Shown here: positions 56,138-64,000 of the stretch, piece after piece
Layout: each line of letters opens with the position of its first letter
How positions within the stretch are numbered: position 1 is the stretch's first letter
NCBI RefSeq assembly: GCF_017873765.1
Contig: NZ_JAGGKP010000001.1
Span: forward strand, 310,001-374,000
Length of the DNA stretch: 64,000 bases
DNA from: Paenibacillus sediminis
GTDB lineage: Bacteria; Bacillota; Bacilli; Paenibacillales; Paenibacillaceae
Direction of reading: 5' to 3'
Translations under genes and position numbers: made by a program
Notes under the pieces: model-generated
The model's database searches: none
Told to the model about the DNA's origin: nothing
Seen by the model: the letters and a program-made list of their open reading frames with translations, nothing else

Positions 56138-56920
56138 ATGAAACTGGAAATATACGATCATTTTCATCCAGATGAGCGTGAATTTGTCGATCGTGCGTGG
56201 GAATGGGTAGTGAATGCAGGAGAGTATCACGAAGTGAAGCTGACGGACTTTTTAGATCCGCGGCAAACGTTTATTTTAAAGACTTTAGCGAATCGTCATC
56301 CAGATGTCACAATCCGTCTAGATGGAGGTTATGAAGACGCAGAGAGAAAAAGGGCGTTAATCGCACCGGATTATCGTGTATTAGACGACGAAGATATGGG
56401 TCTTGCAGTGCTCAGTATTACGTCTAGTGATCAGAAATTTACTGAGCTGGATCACGGAGATTATATGGGAGCTATTCTCGGTCTAGGCATAAAGCGTACC
56501 AAAATTGGCGACATTCATGTATTAGACGATGGTTGTCATGCAGTTGTTGCCCAAGAAATCAGCGCCTTTCTAGATCTTAATTTGCGTCAAGTTCACCGTG
56601 TTTCTGTACTTACCGATATTTTGTCTATAAGTGAACTCCGTACGAGTAATACTGCCTTGGAGCCGCTGGATTTGACGGTGGCTTCTTTACGTTTGGACGG
56701 TATTGCAAGCGACGTGTATCGTTTAAGCAGAAGCAAAATTTTGTTGCCAATTAAGGCAGGACGATGCCGTGTCAATTGGAAGACGGAAGAGGATCCTTCT
56801 AAACATTTAAAAGCAGGAGATATTGTATCACTTCAAGGGTTTGGCAGATTTAAAGTTTTGGAAATTGATGGTTTGACGAAACGTGGAAGATATCGAGTGA
56901 AAATTGGTAAATTTGTGTGA
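56138..56920 (+). CDS. ylmH: S4-domain RNA-binding protein YlmH
   Basis: 260 residues. The C-terminal S4 domain (about 182-245; LDLTVASLRLDGIASDVYRLSRSKI, GDIVSLQGFGRFKVLEI) binds RNA; the N-terminal 170 residues are a conserved YlmH domain. Recent work in B. subtilis implicates YlmH in ribosome-associated quality control as an RqcP paralogue; that role is inferred here. Start ATG 10 nt after ylmG. Confidence 0.9.
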   Translation: MKLEIYDHFHPDEREFVDRAWEWVVNAGEYHEVKLTDFLDPRQTFILKTLANRHPDVTIRLDGGYEDAERKRALIAPDYRVLDDEDMGLAVLSITSSDQKFTELDHGDYMGAILGLGIKRTKIGDIHVLDDGCHAVVAQEISAFLDLNLRQVHRVSVLTDILSISELRTSNTALEPLDLTVASLRLDGIASDVYRLSRSKILLPIKAGRCRVNWKTEEDPSKHLKAGDIVSLQGFGRFKVLEIDGLTKRGRYRVKIGKFV

Positions 56921-56992
56921 TTCGCTTGCAGGAATTAGGGCTTTCCTGTCGAATTTAATATCAAGATCATTTTTTATGACAAGACCGGTAGT

Positions 56993-57029
56993 CGTGATAA
57001 TAAGAGAATTTTGTTCAATGATTATCACG
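56993..57029. repeat. Inverted repeat upstream of divIVA
   Basis: CGTGATAAT (56993-57001) and ATTATCACG (57021-57029), perfect, 19-nt loop, no T tract. Lies 68 bp before divIVA. Possible operator. Confidence 0.5.
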
Positions 57030-57096
57030 TAATGCAGCTAGCGATGCTTGGCTGCTCGGCAGGGAAGTTTTTGAAATTCTTAGGAGGTGCACATCA

Positions 57097-57579
57097 ATGC
57101 CACTAACACCGCTGGATATACATAATAAGGAATTTTCTCGTCGTATACGCGGTTATGATGAAGATGAAGTAAATGAATTTTTGGATCAAGTGATTAAGGA
57201 TTATGAGAGTGTAATCCGTGAGAATAAGGAACTCCATAATCAGCTTATTGCGATTCAAGAGAAGCTGGATCATTTCGCTAATATTGAAGATACGCTGAGC
57301 AAAACAATTATTGTAGCTCAAGAAGCTGCAGATGAAGTGAAGAACAACGCTAAGAAGGAAGCTCAGCTCATTATTAAAGAATCCGAGAAAAATGCGGATC
57401 GCATTATTAACGAAGCTCTCTCCAAATCCCGCAGAATTGCGATGGAGGTTGAAGAGCTTAAGAAGCAAGCATCTATCTACCGCACTCGATTCCGGACGCT
57501 TGTCGAAGCACAATTGGAACTGCTTAACCAAGACGGCTGGGAGACACTTGAGAAAACAGAAGTGAAAGAAATTTACTAA
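57097..57579 (+). CDS. divIVA: Cell-pole and septum protein DivIVA
   Basis: Coiled-coil protein that senses negative membrane curvature and places MinJ-MinCD and the chromosome origin. 160 residues. The N-terminal lipid-binding domain MPLTPLDIHNKEFSRRIRGYDEDEVNEFLDQV is followed by two coiled coils (about 30-65, 70-140). Preceded by TTAGGAGGTG and a 175-bp gap, so it likely has its own promoter. Confidence 0.96.
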   Translation: MPLTPLDIHNKEFSRRIRGYDEDEVNEFLDQVIKDYESVIRENKELHNQLIAIQEKLDHFANIEDTLSKTIIVAQEAADEVKNNAKKEAQLIIKESEKNADRIINEALSKSRRIAMEVEELKKQASIYRTRFRTLVEAQLELLNQDGWETLEKTEVKEIY

Positions 57580-57597
57580 AGATAAACGATGTCCTAG

Positions 57598-57626
57598 TTG
57601 ACTTTTGCTTGAAAAGAAGTTATAAA
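57598..57626 (+). promoter_or_regulatory. Sigma-A promoter for the ileS T-box transcript
   Basis: TTGACT (57598-57603), a 17-bp spacer and TATAAA (57621-57626) place the transcript start near 57633. Confidence 0.75.
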
Positions 57627-57632
57627 TATAAT

Positions 57633-57948
57633 CATATTCAAGCACAATTTAATGAAGGATTCATTGATGGGAACCAGTACGTCATGATTTTGTTCCTCAG
57701 AGAGTTGGCATATCGCTGCAAGCCAATGTTCAGAACATGACCGAATATCATCCCGGAGAAATGATGCTGAAATTCTATGGAAGACTAAGCATCATCGGAT
57801 GTCGGCCGTTATACCGACCCCATACTATCATTTATTTGTATGGGACTAAGGTGTCATCTCACTATCGCTATTTTTCGCGCTATGTTCGAGGTGAAACAAG
57901 GGTGGTAACGCGAGTCAAGCCTCGTCCCTTTTGGGACGAGGCTTTTTT
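57633..57948 (+). promoter_or_regulatory. T-box riboswitch (tRNA-Ile) with terminator
   Basis: Stem I shows AGAGAGTTGG (57700-57708 region) and GCTGCAAGCCAA; the right side of the specifier loop holds GAATATCATCC with the Ile codon ATC at 57747-57749. The T-box AAGGGTGGTAACGCG (57898-57911) contains UGGU, complementary to the ACCA end of tRNA-Ile. The terminator is AAGCCTCGTCCC/GGGACGAGGCTT (57917-57944) followed by T. Uncharged tRNA-Ile should disrupt it and allow ileS transcription. Confidence 0.93.
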
Positions 57949-57949
57949 G

Positions 57950-58240
57950 TTTTTTAGTTATATTTGCTGTGAGTAGTTGGAATTGCGCGATAGTAAAGCG
58001 GCCTCACATTGTGAGCCCGAAGGGCTTCATAATGTTGAGGGATAAGCGAGTACCACCGCCATAAGTCACAGATAAAGCACCATATTAACTCCTTGCGCCA
58101 GTCTTTTGGGTGTCCAGAGGGCGAAGCCCTTGGTGTCCCCTGAAAGTTTCCCAAAGGGAAACTCGCATCGGAAGCATATGCGTAGGGGGATTTAGGGGGT
58201 AGCAACTGTTGATTTAGGGGGTCAACATATATTCGAAAGG
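57950..58240 (+). other. Structured segment between T-box terminator and ileS, origin unknown
   Basis: About 290 bp with three triloop hairpins: CCTCACATT...GTTGAGG with apex GCCC-GAA-GGGC (58002-58040), AGGGC-GAA-GCCCT (58119-58131) and AGTTTCCC-AAA-GGGAAACT (58145-58163). GATTTAGGGGGT is repeated at 58189 and 58211. GGTGTCC flanks the second hairpin on both sides. B. subtilis has no such insert. Possibly a dispersed repeat, a relic, or a new leader RNA. A 105-codon frame on the - strand here is not convincing as a gene. Confidence 0.55.
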
Positions 58241-58251
58241 AAGTCATTACT

Positions 58252-61200
58252 TTGAACAGAGTCGATGTCAAAGAAAGAGCGCGCGAGCGCGATAAACGAA
58301 TTCTTGCAAAATGGAATCAAGAACATACATTCCAGAAATCCATTGAAAACCGCGAAGGTAAACCGAACTTCGTATTCTATGAAGGTCCGCCTACGGCAAA
58401 TGGTAAGCCGCACATTGGACACGTTCTAGGCCGCGTCATTAAGGACTTTATCGGTCGCTATCAAACGATGCGAGGCTACCGTGTTGTTCGTAAAGCGGGA
58501 TGGGATACACATGGTCTTCCAGTAGAGCTCGGTGTCGAGAAGCAGCTTGGAATTTCAGGTAAACAAGAAATTGAGGCTTACGGTGTCGAGAAATTTATTC
58601 AAAAATGTAAAGCGAGCGTCTTTGAATATGAGAAGCAATGGCGTGAACTCACTGAAGCTATTGGTTATTGGACAGACTTGGATCATCCGTATGTAACGCT
58701 TGATAACAACTACATTGAGAGTGTATGGAATATCCTTGCTACCATTCACAATAAAGGGCTGCTCTATCGCGGACATCGCGTAAGCCCATACTGCCCTTGC
58801 TGCCAAACAACACTTAGCTCGCACGAAGTAGCTCAAGGCTATGAAGATGTGAAGGATTTAAGTGTGACTGCTAAATTTAAACTTCACGACAGCGGCGACT
58901 ATGTACTGGCTTGGACGACGACACCTTGGACATTGCCTGCGCATGCGGCACTTGCTGTTAATCCTAACATGGATTATGTTCGTGTGAAACAAGAGGACGG
59001 CGTATATGTCGTTGCTAAGAACTTGGTTGAAGATGTCATGAAGGGCGACTATGAAGTGCTGTCGACTCATAAAGGCTCTGAATATGTAGGCAAAACATAT
59101 GATGCTCCATTTGGTTACATTAAGCCGGAAAACGGTCATTTCATTGTCGGCGCAGATTTTGTTACAGATTCCAGCGGTACAGGTATCGTTCATATGGCTC
59201 CAGCGCATGGCGAAGACGACTATAAAGCATGCCGTGAGAACGGCATCAGCTTCATTAGCGTCGTAAATGCGCAAGGACGCTATACAGATGAAGTGACAGA
59301 TTTAGCGGGTCGTTTTGTTAAAGACTGCGATGTTGACATTGTAAAAATGTTATCTGAAAGAGGACTGCTGTACAGCAAAGAGAAATATGAGCATAGCTAT
59401 CCATTCTGCTGGCGTTGTAAATCACCGCTTCTGTACTACGCTACGGAGAGCTGGTTTATTAATACGACAGCTGTAAAAGATCAGTTGATCGCAAATAATA
59501 ATGAGGTCACTTGGTACCCAGGTCATATTAAAGAAGGTCGTTTCGGTAAGTTCCTCGAAGATCTTGTGGATTGGAACATTAGCCGCAATCGTTACTGGGG
59601 TACACCGCTGAACGTCTGGGTATGTAACTCGTGTAAAGGTGAATATGCACCGCACAGCCATGCTGACCTAAGAGCACATGCAGTCGGTGAAGTGAGCGAG
59701 GATTTAGAGCTGCACAAGCCTTACGTGGATGAAGTGAAGCTTCATTGCCCGCATTGCGAAGACGGTATTATGGAACGTACATCTGAAGTGATTGACGTAT
59801 GGTTTGACAGCGGATCAATGCCTTTCGCGCAGTACCATCATCCATTTGAAGATGATAATCGTTTTGCTGAGCAATATCCGGCAGATATTATTTGTGAAGG
59901 TATTGACCAAACTCGCGGCTGGTTCTACAGCTTGCTTGCAGTATCAACGCTGTATAATGGCAGAGCTCCTTATAAGGCTGTTATTTCCACAGGTCACGTG
60001 CTGGATGAGAACGGTCAGAAGATGTCCAAATCAAAAGGCAATGTCATCGACCCATGGGATATTATTGAGGAATATGGAACCGACGCTTTCCGTTGGGCTC
60101 TTCTAGCTGATAGTGCACCTTGGAACAGCAAACGGTTCTCTAAAGGAATTGTTGGCGAAGCGAAATCTAAAGTCATCGATACACTCGTTAACACGCATGC
60201 GTTCTTAACTCTATACGCTACAATTGATGGTTACAAGCCGGAAGAACATCCATTTAAGCCGTCTAATAACAAATTGGACCGCTGGATTTTGTCCCGCTTG
60301 AACAGTCTAGTGAAGCAAGTGAATAAGGGACTTGCTAATTACGATTTCCTTAATTCTGCGAAAGCGATCGAAGCGTTCGTAGACGAACTGAGTAACTGGT
60401 ACATTCGTCGTTCTCGTGACCGGTTCTGGGGTAGCGGTCTTAATGAAGATAAGTTGTTCGCATATCAGACGCTTACGAATGTGCTGCTCACTCTAGCGAA
60501 GCTCATGGCGCCGTTCACACCGCTGTTATCTGAAGATATTTATACAAATCTTGGCGGAGGCGAAAGTGTACATTTAGCGGATTATCCGAAGGAAGATGAG
60601 TCGCTGATTGACCTGACGCTTGAACAAGATATGGAAACCGCTCGCCAAATTGTTGAGCTGGCACGTAACGTTCGTAATGAGACTGGCATTAAGACACGTC
60701 AACCTCTTTCCGAGCTCATCATTTCCATGGATCGCGATTTCGATCTGTCAGGGTATGAAGAGATCATTAAAGACGAAATTAATGTGAAAAATATCGTTGT
60801 AGAAACGAGCGACAGCGGATTTGTGGACTTTACACTTAAGCTCAATCTGAAAGTAGCAGGTAAGAAATACGGCAAAAATGTTGGTTTCATCCAAGGCTTC
60901 TTGAAGAGCTTGCCAAGTGAAGCAACACGTAAGGCAGTAGAAAGCGGAGCGATTCAGGTGACTTCCCCAGAAGGAGAAGAACTTCAAATTACAGCAGAAG
61001 AACTGCTTGTAGACAAACAAGCGAAATCCGGTTTTGCCTCAGCTTCTGGATATGGCCTAACCGTTGCGCTGAATACGGATATTACGCCTGAGCTTGAACA
61101 AGAGGGATGGGTACGTGAAGTCGTTCGCGCCGTTCAAGACTATCGTAAAAAGCTTGATCTGCCGATCGAACGCTACGTTAATCTAACACTCGATGTTGAT

Positions 61201-61344
61201 GCGGAGCTGAAGGCAGCGATTGAAGCATTTGATGCCGTTTTGCGAGAAAATGTACTTGTGAATGAAGTATCCTTCGGAGTGAAAGAGCCGATGGAACGTG
61301 TCGACCTCGGCAGCAAATCAATCGGCATTCATATCGAGGTGTAA
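58252..61344 (+). CDS. ileS: Isoleucyl-tRNA synthetase, long type 2 (eukaryote-like)
   Basis: Charges tRNA-Ile. 1030 residues, class I synthetase: HIGH at 54-57 in PPTANGKPHIGHVLGR, KMSKS at 590-594, editing domain, and zinc-like Cys pairs CPCC and CKSP. Length and sequence (RKAGWDTHGLPVELGVEKQLGI, YVTLDNNYIESVWNIL) match the eukaryote-like clade that includes mupirocin-resistant MupA enzymes, not the roughly 920-residue B. subtilis type. TTG start with GAAAGGAAG upstream. Controlled by the T-box. Confidence 0.96.
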   Translation: MNRVDVKERARERDKRILAKWNQEHTFQKSIENREGKPNFVFYEGPPTANGKPHIGHVLGRVIKDFIGRYQTMRGYRVVRKAGWDTHGLPVELGVEKQLGISGKQEIEAYGVEKFIQKCKASVFEYEKQWRELTEAIGYWTDLDHPYVTLDNNYIESVWNILATIHNKGLLYRGHRVSPYCPCCQTTLSSHEVAQGYEDVKDLSVTAKFKLHDSGDYVLAWTTTPWTLPAHAALAVNPNMDYVRVKQEDGVYVVAKNLVEDVMKGDYEVLSTHKGSEYVGKTYDAPFGYIKPENGHFIVGADFVTDSSGTGIVHMAPAHGEDDYKACRENGISFISVVNAQGRYTDEVTDLAGRFVKDCDVDIVKMLSERGLLYSKEKYEHSYPFCWRCKSPLLYYATESWFINTTAVKDQLIANNNEVTWYPGHIKEGRFGKFLEDLVDWNISRNRYWGTPLNVWVCNSCKGEYAPHSHADLRAHAVGEVSEDLELHKPYVDEVKLHCPHCEDGIMERTSEVIDVWFDSGSMPFAQYHHPFEDDNRFAEQYPADIICEGIDQTRGWFYSLLAVSTLYNGRAPYKAVISTGHVLDENGQKMSKSKGNVIDPWDIIEEYGTDAFRWALLADSAPWNSKRFSKGIVGEAKSKVIDTLVNTHAFLTLYATIDGYKPEEHPFKPSNNKLDRWILSRLNSLVKQVNKGLANYDFLNSAKAIEAFVDELSNWYIRRSRDRFWGSGLNEDKLFAYQTLTNVLLTLAKLMAPFTPLLSEDIYTNLGGGESVHLADYPKEDESLIDLTLEQDMETARQIVELARNVRNETGIKTRQPLSELIISMDRDFDLSGYEEIIKDEINVKNIVVETSDSGFVDFTLKLNLKVAGKKYGKNVGFIQGFLKSLPSEATRKAVESGAIQVTSPEGEELQITAEELLVDKQAKSGFASASGYGLTVALNTDITPELEQEGWVREVVRAVQDYRKKLDLPIERYVNLTLDVDAELKAAIEAFDAVLRENVLVNEVSFGVKEPMERVDLGSKSIGIHIEV

Positions 61345-61394
61345 AAATTTGCATGGTGATCAGCCTAAGCGGATATAATTAAATAAAGAACAAC

Positions 61395-61427
61395 AAAACA
61401 AACGAGCTCACGGGCTCGTTTGTTTTG
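61395..61427 (+). terminator. Terminator after ileS
   Basis: Perfect 13-bp stem AAAACAAACGAGC/GCTCGTTTGTTTT, loop TCACGG. Confidence 0.88.
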
Positions 61428-61466
61428 CTAATCACTAATGAATCCACATGGGATGGGGTTTTCGTT

Positions 61467-61802
61467 ATGGCTGATAGGACGCCTGACAAATTGGATGAGC
61501 AAAAGGTGGAAAAACAGCTGCAAGAAGTTCATTCATTGACTGTAAAATGGGCTCAACAATTAGAAAAATCACGAATCGCAGAACTAACTGAAGTTCTGTA
61601 CAGTCCGTGGAAAATAATATGGATCAATTTACTTGCAGGCACTTCTCGCGGTGTTGGAATTGCGATCGGTTTTACATTTTTTGCAGCTACGATTGTTTAT
61701 GTTCTTCAAGTGCTTGGAGCGCTTAATTTGCCCATCATCGGAGATTATATTGCCGATATTGTACGGATTGTAAAAAGGCAGCTCGAGCTCGACACCTATT
61801 AA
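61467..61802 (+). CDS. DUF5665 small membrane protein
   Basis: 111 residues. A charged helix (KLDEQKVEKQLQEVHSLTVKWAQQLEKSRIAEL) is followed by one or two hydrophobic segments (about 55-80) containing GTSRGVGIAIGFTFFAATIVYVLQ and a terminal PIIGDYIADIVRIVK, the DUF5665 pattern. Function unknown. Start ATG 61467 after GGGATGGGG; the frame begins at 61425. Its stop overlaps that of the convergent DksA-like gene by four bases. Confidence 0.82.
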   Translation: MADRTPDKLDEQKVEKQLQEVHSLTVKWAQQLEKSRIAELTEVLYSPWKIIWINLLAGTSRGVGIAIGFTFFAATIVYVLQVLGALNLPIIGDYIADIVRIVKRQLELDTY

Positions 61803-62527
61803 TCGTAATGCTTATCAGGTTCAAGCAGCGGGTCTCCTTCATGGTCTTCAATATATTTACGATACTGGCGATTTCGGACGACAGTAACATTTTTACCGAA
61901 CATATCGGTTGCAACAAAGCTTTCATAAGGTTCCACGAAGCCATCAAGATCATCACCTGCTTCCATTTCCATAGCATCATAGCCCTCGGGATTTGGAATT
62001 TCAGCCATGGCAGGCGTATTGGAAGTACCCCAGTGTTCGACAATTTGCCAAGCGTCTTCACCATCAAATCCGTTCTGACTTTCATGTTCGTCTAAGCTTG
62101 TTCGTCCAAATGGCGGAGCAAGAAATTGTTCTTCAATAGGACGACGTTCAGAGACGATCGTTTGCGGACAGTGCTCCTTGCAATACATTGTAGATGGCAT
62201 AGCAAGCAGCCGGTCATATGGGATGGGGTTATGACACGTAACGCAAATACCATAAGTTCCTTCGGACATATGATCCAGTGCAGCATCGATCCGTTCCAAT
62301 TGAATTTCGCTGCGCTCAAGCAGTGCAATATCTTTTTCCCGTTCATACATTTCAGTAGCTAAATCGCCTGGATGATTATCGATGGGTGACAATTCGCCGG
62401 ACTCATCCCGCATAGACTCTCCGAGTCCAAAGTGTTCATTGTCAGATATACGGTTTTCAAGATCTTTTTTCTCATCTACCAGTAATGTTTTTAGCATGTT
62501 GATTTGCTCTTGAGATAGATGGTGCAT
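61799..62527 (-). CDS. DksA/TraR-type zinc-finger sporulation protein (YteA/YlyA family)
   Basis: 242 residues. N-terminal coiled-coil (about 1-80; LSQEQINMLKTLLVDEKKDLENRI), then a zinc finger YGICVTCHNPIPYDRLLAMPSTMYCKEHC with C-x2-C...C-x2/3-C spacing, and a long acidic C-terminal part. In B. subtilis ylyA lies between ileS and lspA and is made in the forespore under sigma-G; synteny favours ylyA here. Binding to RNA polymerase like DksA is inferred. RBS AAAGGAGCG. Confidence 0.85.
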   Translation of the reverse strand: MHHLSQEQINMLKTLLVDEKKDLENRISDNEHFGLGESMRDESGELSPIDNHPGDLATEMYEREKDIALLERSEIQLERIDAALDHMSEGTYGICVTCHNPIPYDRLLAMPSTMYCKEHCPQTIVSERRPIEEQFLAPPFGRTSLDEHESQNGFDGEDAWQIVEHWGTSNTPAMAEIPNPEGYDAMEMEAGDDLDGFVEPYESFVATDMFGKNVTVVRNRQYRKYIEDHEGDPLLEPDKHYD

Positions 62528-62645
62528 CGTATACGCTCCTTTCTTCTCTTTCGAAGAGTGAACTCGTCTCTTCTGTAGGTTGTGCCAAACCCGTTATTTT
62601 TAGAGAAGGAAAATCCTTTCGGTATAATGGATGCTTGCTTTCGAA

Positions 62646-62675
62646 TGGACGTGTTCCGAATGGCTATGCTACAAT
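62646..62675 (+). promoter_or_regulatory. Candidate sigma-A promoter for lspA
   Basis: TGGACG (62646-62651), 18-bp spacer, TACAAT (62670-62675), about 70 nt before lspA. Confidence 0.45.
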
Positions 62676-62748
62676 AAACGAGGCTCGAAAACAGGATAAA
62701 TATGCCGCATTCGGCGGGTGACATGAAAAACGAGGTGACAAGCTGCTA

Positions 62749-63249
62749 ATGATTTATTATTTAATTGCGCTCATTGTATTTCTTATTGATCAAGGAACGA
62801 AATATTTAATTGCGACCAGACTCGAGTTAAGTGAACAAATCCCGGTGATTGATCAGTTTTTCCTCATTACATCATATCGAAACCGCGGAGCAGCTTTCAG
62901 TATTTTACAAAATCAACGATGGTTTTTTATTCTTATTACCATTGTAGTGGTGGCCGGCATTGTCTGGTATTTACAAAAGGTGAAGTCGTCTCCGAACAAG
63001 CTGCTGCCTACAGCATTAGGACTCGTTCTCGGGGGAGCGATTGGCAACTTTTTGGACCGTGCACTTACAGGTGAAGTAGTTGACTTTTTACAATTTAATT
63101 TTGGCAGCTACACATTTCCGATTTTCAACATTGCAGATTCTGCCATTGTCATTGGGGTAATACTTATTTTCCTTGAGGCGCTTATTCAGGGTCAACGTGA
63201 AAAGAAGGAGAAAGGTGTAACTGAAAAACAGCAAGAGGAGAACGCATAA
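62749..63249 (+). CDS. lspA: Lipoprotein signal peptidase LspA
   Basis: Removes signal peptides from prolipoproteins after lipidation, such as the oppA and subtilase products here. 166 residues, four helices. The two catalytic Asp are in GGAIGNFLDRALTGEVVDF and FPIFNIADSAIVIG; SYRNRGAAFS is also typical. GAGGTGA binding site. The stop overlaps the rluD start by one base. Confidence 0.96.
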   Translation: MIYYLIALIVFLIDQGTKYLIATRLELSEQIPVIDQFFLITSYRNRGAAFSILQNQRWFFILITIVVVAGIVWYLQKVKSSPNKLLPTALGLVLGGAIGNFLDRALTGEVVDFLQFNFGSYTFPIFNIADSAIVIGVILIFLEALIQGQREKKEKGVTEKQQEENA

Positions 63250-64000
63250 TGATGGAAGAACAAGCTCTCGAGCGTGATACATTAGAGTGGACCGTCACCG
63301 CAGAGTATGTGAAAGAACGGATTGATAAATATGTGGCTGAAGCAATGGAAGATGTATCCAGGTCGCAAGTTCAGCTGTGGATTCAGAATGGACACATTAA
63401 GGTTAACGGCTCTCTAGTTAAGGCAAACTACAAATTGTCAGAGGGCGATTTCATTGAATTAACGATACCTGAACCAACCGGTGTAGAAATTGTACCTGAA
63501 AATATCCCGCTGGAAGTCGTATATGAAGACAGCGATGTAATCGTCGTTAATAAGCCCCGCGGGATGGTCGTGCATCCTGCTCCAGGTCACACGTCTGGTA
63601 CGCTCGTCAATGCTTTAATGTATCATTGTAAGGATCTGTCAGGAATTAACGGAGAACTTCGTCCGGGCATCGTACACCGAATTGATAAGGATACTTCAGG
63701 CTTATTAATGGCCGCCAAAAATGATAAAGCGCATGCCTCACTTGCCGAGCAGCTGAAAGAACATTCGGTAACTCGAAAATATATCGCGATTGTTCATGGC
63801 AATATTACGCATGATCAAGGGACGATTGATGCTCCCATTGGACGTGATCCACTTGATCGTAAGAAATACACCGTGACGGACAAAAACAGCAAACACGCAG
63901 TCACTCATTTCTTAGTACTGGAGCGTTTGTCAGATTATACATTAGTTGAGCTGAAGCTAGAAACCGGCCGTACTCATCAAATTCGCGTCCATATGAAGTT
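63249..64000 (+). CDS. rluD: Ribosomal large subunit pseudouridine synthase RluD family, 3' truncated by window edge
   Basis: Isomerises uridines in 23S rRNA. About 250 codons are visible and the frame is open to the right edge. An N-terminal S4 domain (about 20-75; SRSQVQLWIQNGHIKVNG) precedes the catalytic domain with VVNKPRGMVVHPAPGH, the catalytic Asp in GIVHRIDKDTSGLLM, and ELKLETGRTHQIRVHM. B. subtilis ylyB sits at the same place after lspA. Start ATG 63249 after AGAGGAG. Confidence 0.95.
   Translation, partial: MMEEQALERDTLEWTVTAEYVKERIDKYVAEAMEDVSRSQVQLWIQNGHIKVNGSLVKANYKLSEGDFIELTIPEPTGVEIVPENIPLEVVYEDSDVIVVNKPRGMVVHPAPGHTSGTLVNALMYHCKDLSGINGELRPGIVHRIDKDTSGLLMAAKNDKAHASLAEQLKEHSVTRKYIAIVHGNITHDQGTIDAPIGRDPLDRKKYTVTDKNSKHAVTHFLVLERLSDYTLVELKLETGRTHQIRVHMK

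Noticed and set aside
57737-57976. 79-codon + frame inside the T-box
   Set aside because: It covers the riboswitch core and terminator; no start signal.
57954-58271. 105-codon - strand frame in the ileS leader segment
   Set aside because: It lacks a good binding site, spans the hairpins and repeats, and its Pro/Ser-rich content reflects these repeats rather than a protein.
1-64000. CRISPR arrays, tRNA or rRNA genes, intact insertion sequences, prophage
   Set aside because: No regular repeat-spacer pattern, cloverleaf, rRNA block, transposase or phage gene was seen on either strand.

Overview
The window is a stretch of chromosome from an endospore-forming, diderm-negative Firmicute, most likely Paenibacillaceae (Paenibacillus or a close relative). 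The evidence is the sporulation genes (spoVD, spoVE, spoIIGA, sigE, sigG, rsfA, ylaJ, a yteA/ylyA homologue), the bacillithiol gene bshC, and gene order that follows Bacillus subtilis closely. It differs from B. subtilis in a type A RNase P RNA, an adenosylhomocysteinase gene beside the division cluster, and a long eukaryote-like isoleucyl-tRNA synthetase. Nearly all genes are on the + strand. Both ends are cut inside genes (a Nif3-family gene on the left, rluD on the right).

Layout. 1-5.9 kb: end of a Nif3 gene, rnpB, a lipoprotein subtilase on the - strand, and small conserved genes ending in a lytic transglycosylase. 6-8.4 kb: nifZ-thiI, a cysteine desulfurase and its tRNA 4-thiouridine partner. 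8.4-10 kb: two divergent TerC-family genes. 10-16.2 kb: the typA-ylaH-LCP-ylaJ-ylaK block. 16.3-19.2 kb: an orphan solute-binding-like protein facing a CwlO-like coiled-coil secreted protein, then yqgY; this is the most lineage-specific part. 19.4-21.6 kb: rsfA, panE and a DUF3397 membrane protein. 21.8-27.5 kb: a complete oppABCDF peptide importer. 27.6-30.6 kb: bshC and the adenosylhomocysteinase gene.

30.8-57.6 kb is the dcw (division and cell wall) cluster with its sporulation inserts: mraZ-rsmH-ftsL-pbpB-spoVD-murE-murF-mraY-murD-spoVE-murG-murB-murA-divIB-ftsA-ftsZ, then spoIIGA-sigE-sigG, then ylmC-ylmD-ylmE-sepF-ylmG-ylmH-divIVA. Its products make lipid II from UDP-GlcNAc (MurA, B, D, E, F, MraY, MurG), polymerise and cross-link it at the septum (PbpB) or the spore cortex (SpoVD, SpoVE), and build the Z-ring (FtsA, FtsZ, SepF, DivIB, FtsL, DivIVA). 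The sigma genes set mother-cell and forespore fates after asymmetric division. 57.6-64 kb: a T-box-controlled ileS, a DUF5665 gene, a DksA-like sporulation gene, lspA and the start of rluD.

Regulatory signals readable in the DNA include a 10-bp-phased MraZ operator array running into the mraZ ribosome binding site, a sigma-H-like promoter before ftsAZ, a long-spacer spoIIG promoter, a sigma-F-like promoter before sigG, RNA hairpins between murD/spoVE and murA/divIB, and an unexplained structured segment of about 290 bp between the ileS T-box terminator and ileS. I saw no tRNA, rRNA, CRISPR array, intact transposon or prophage. The window is mostly conserved housekeeping DNA. The strongest novelty candidates are the ileS leader segment together with the ileS type switch, the mraZ operator array, and the unannotated secreted protein pair near 17 kb.
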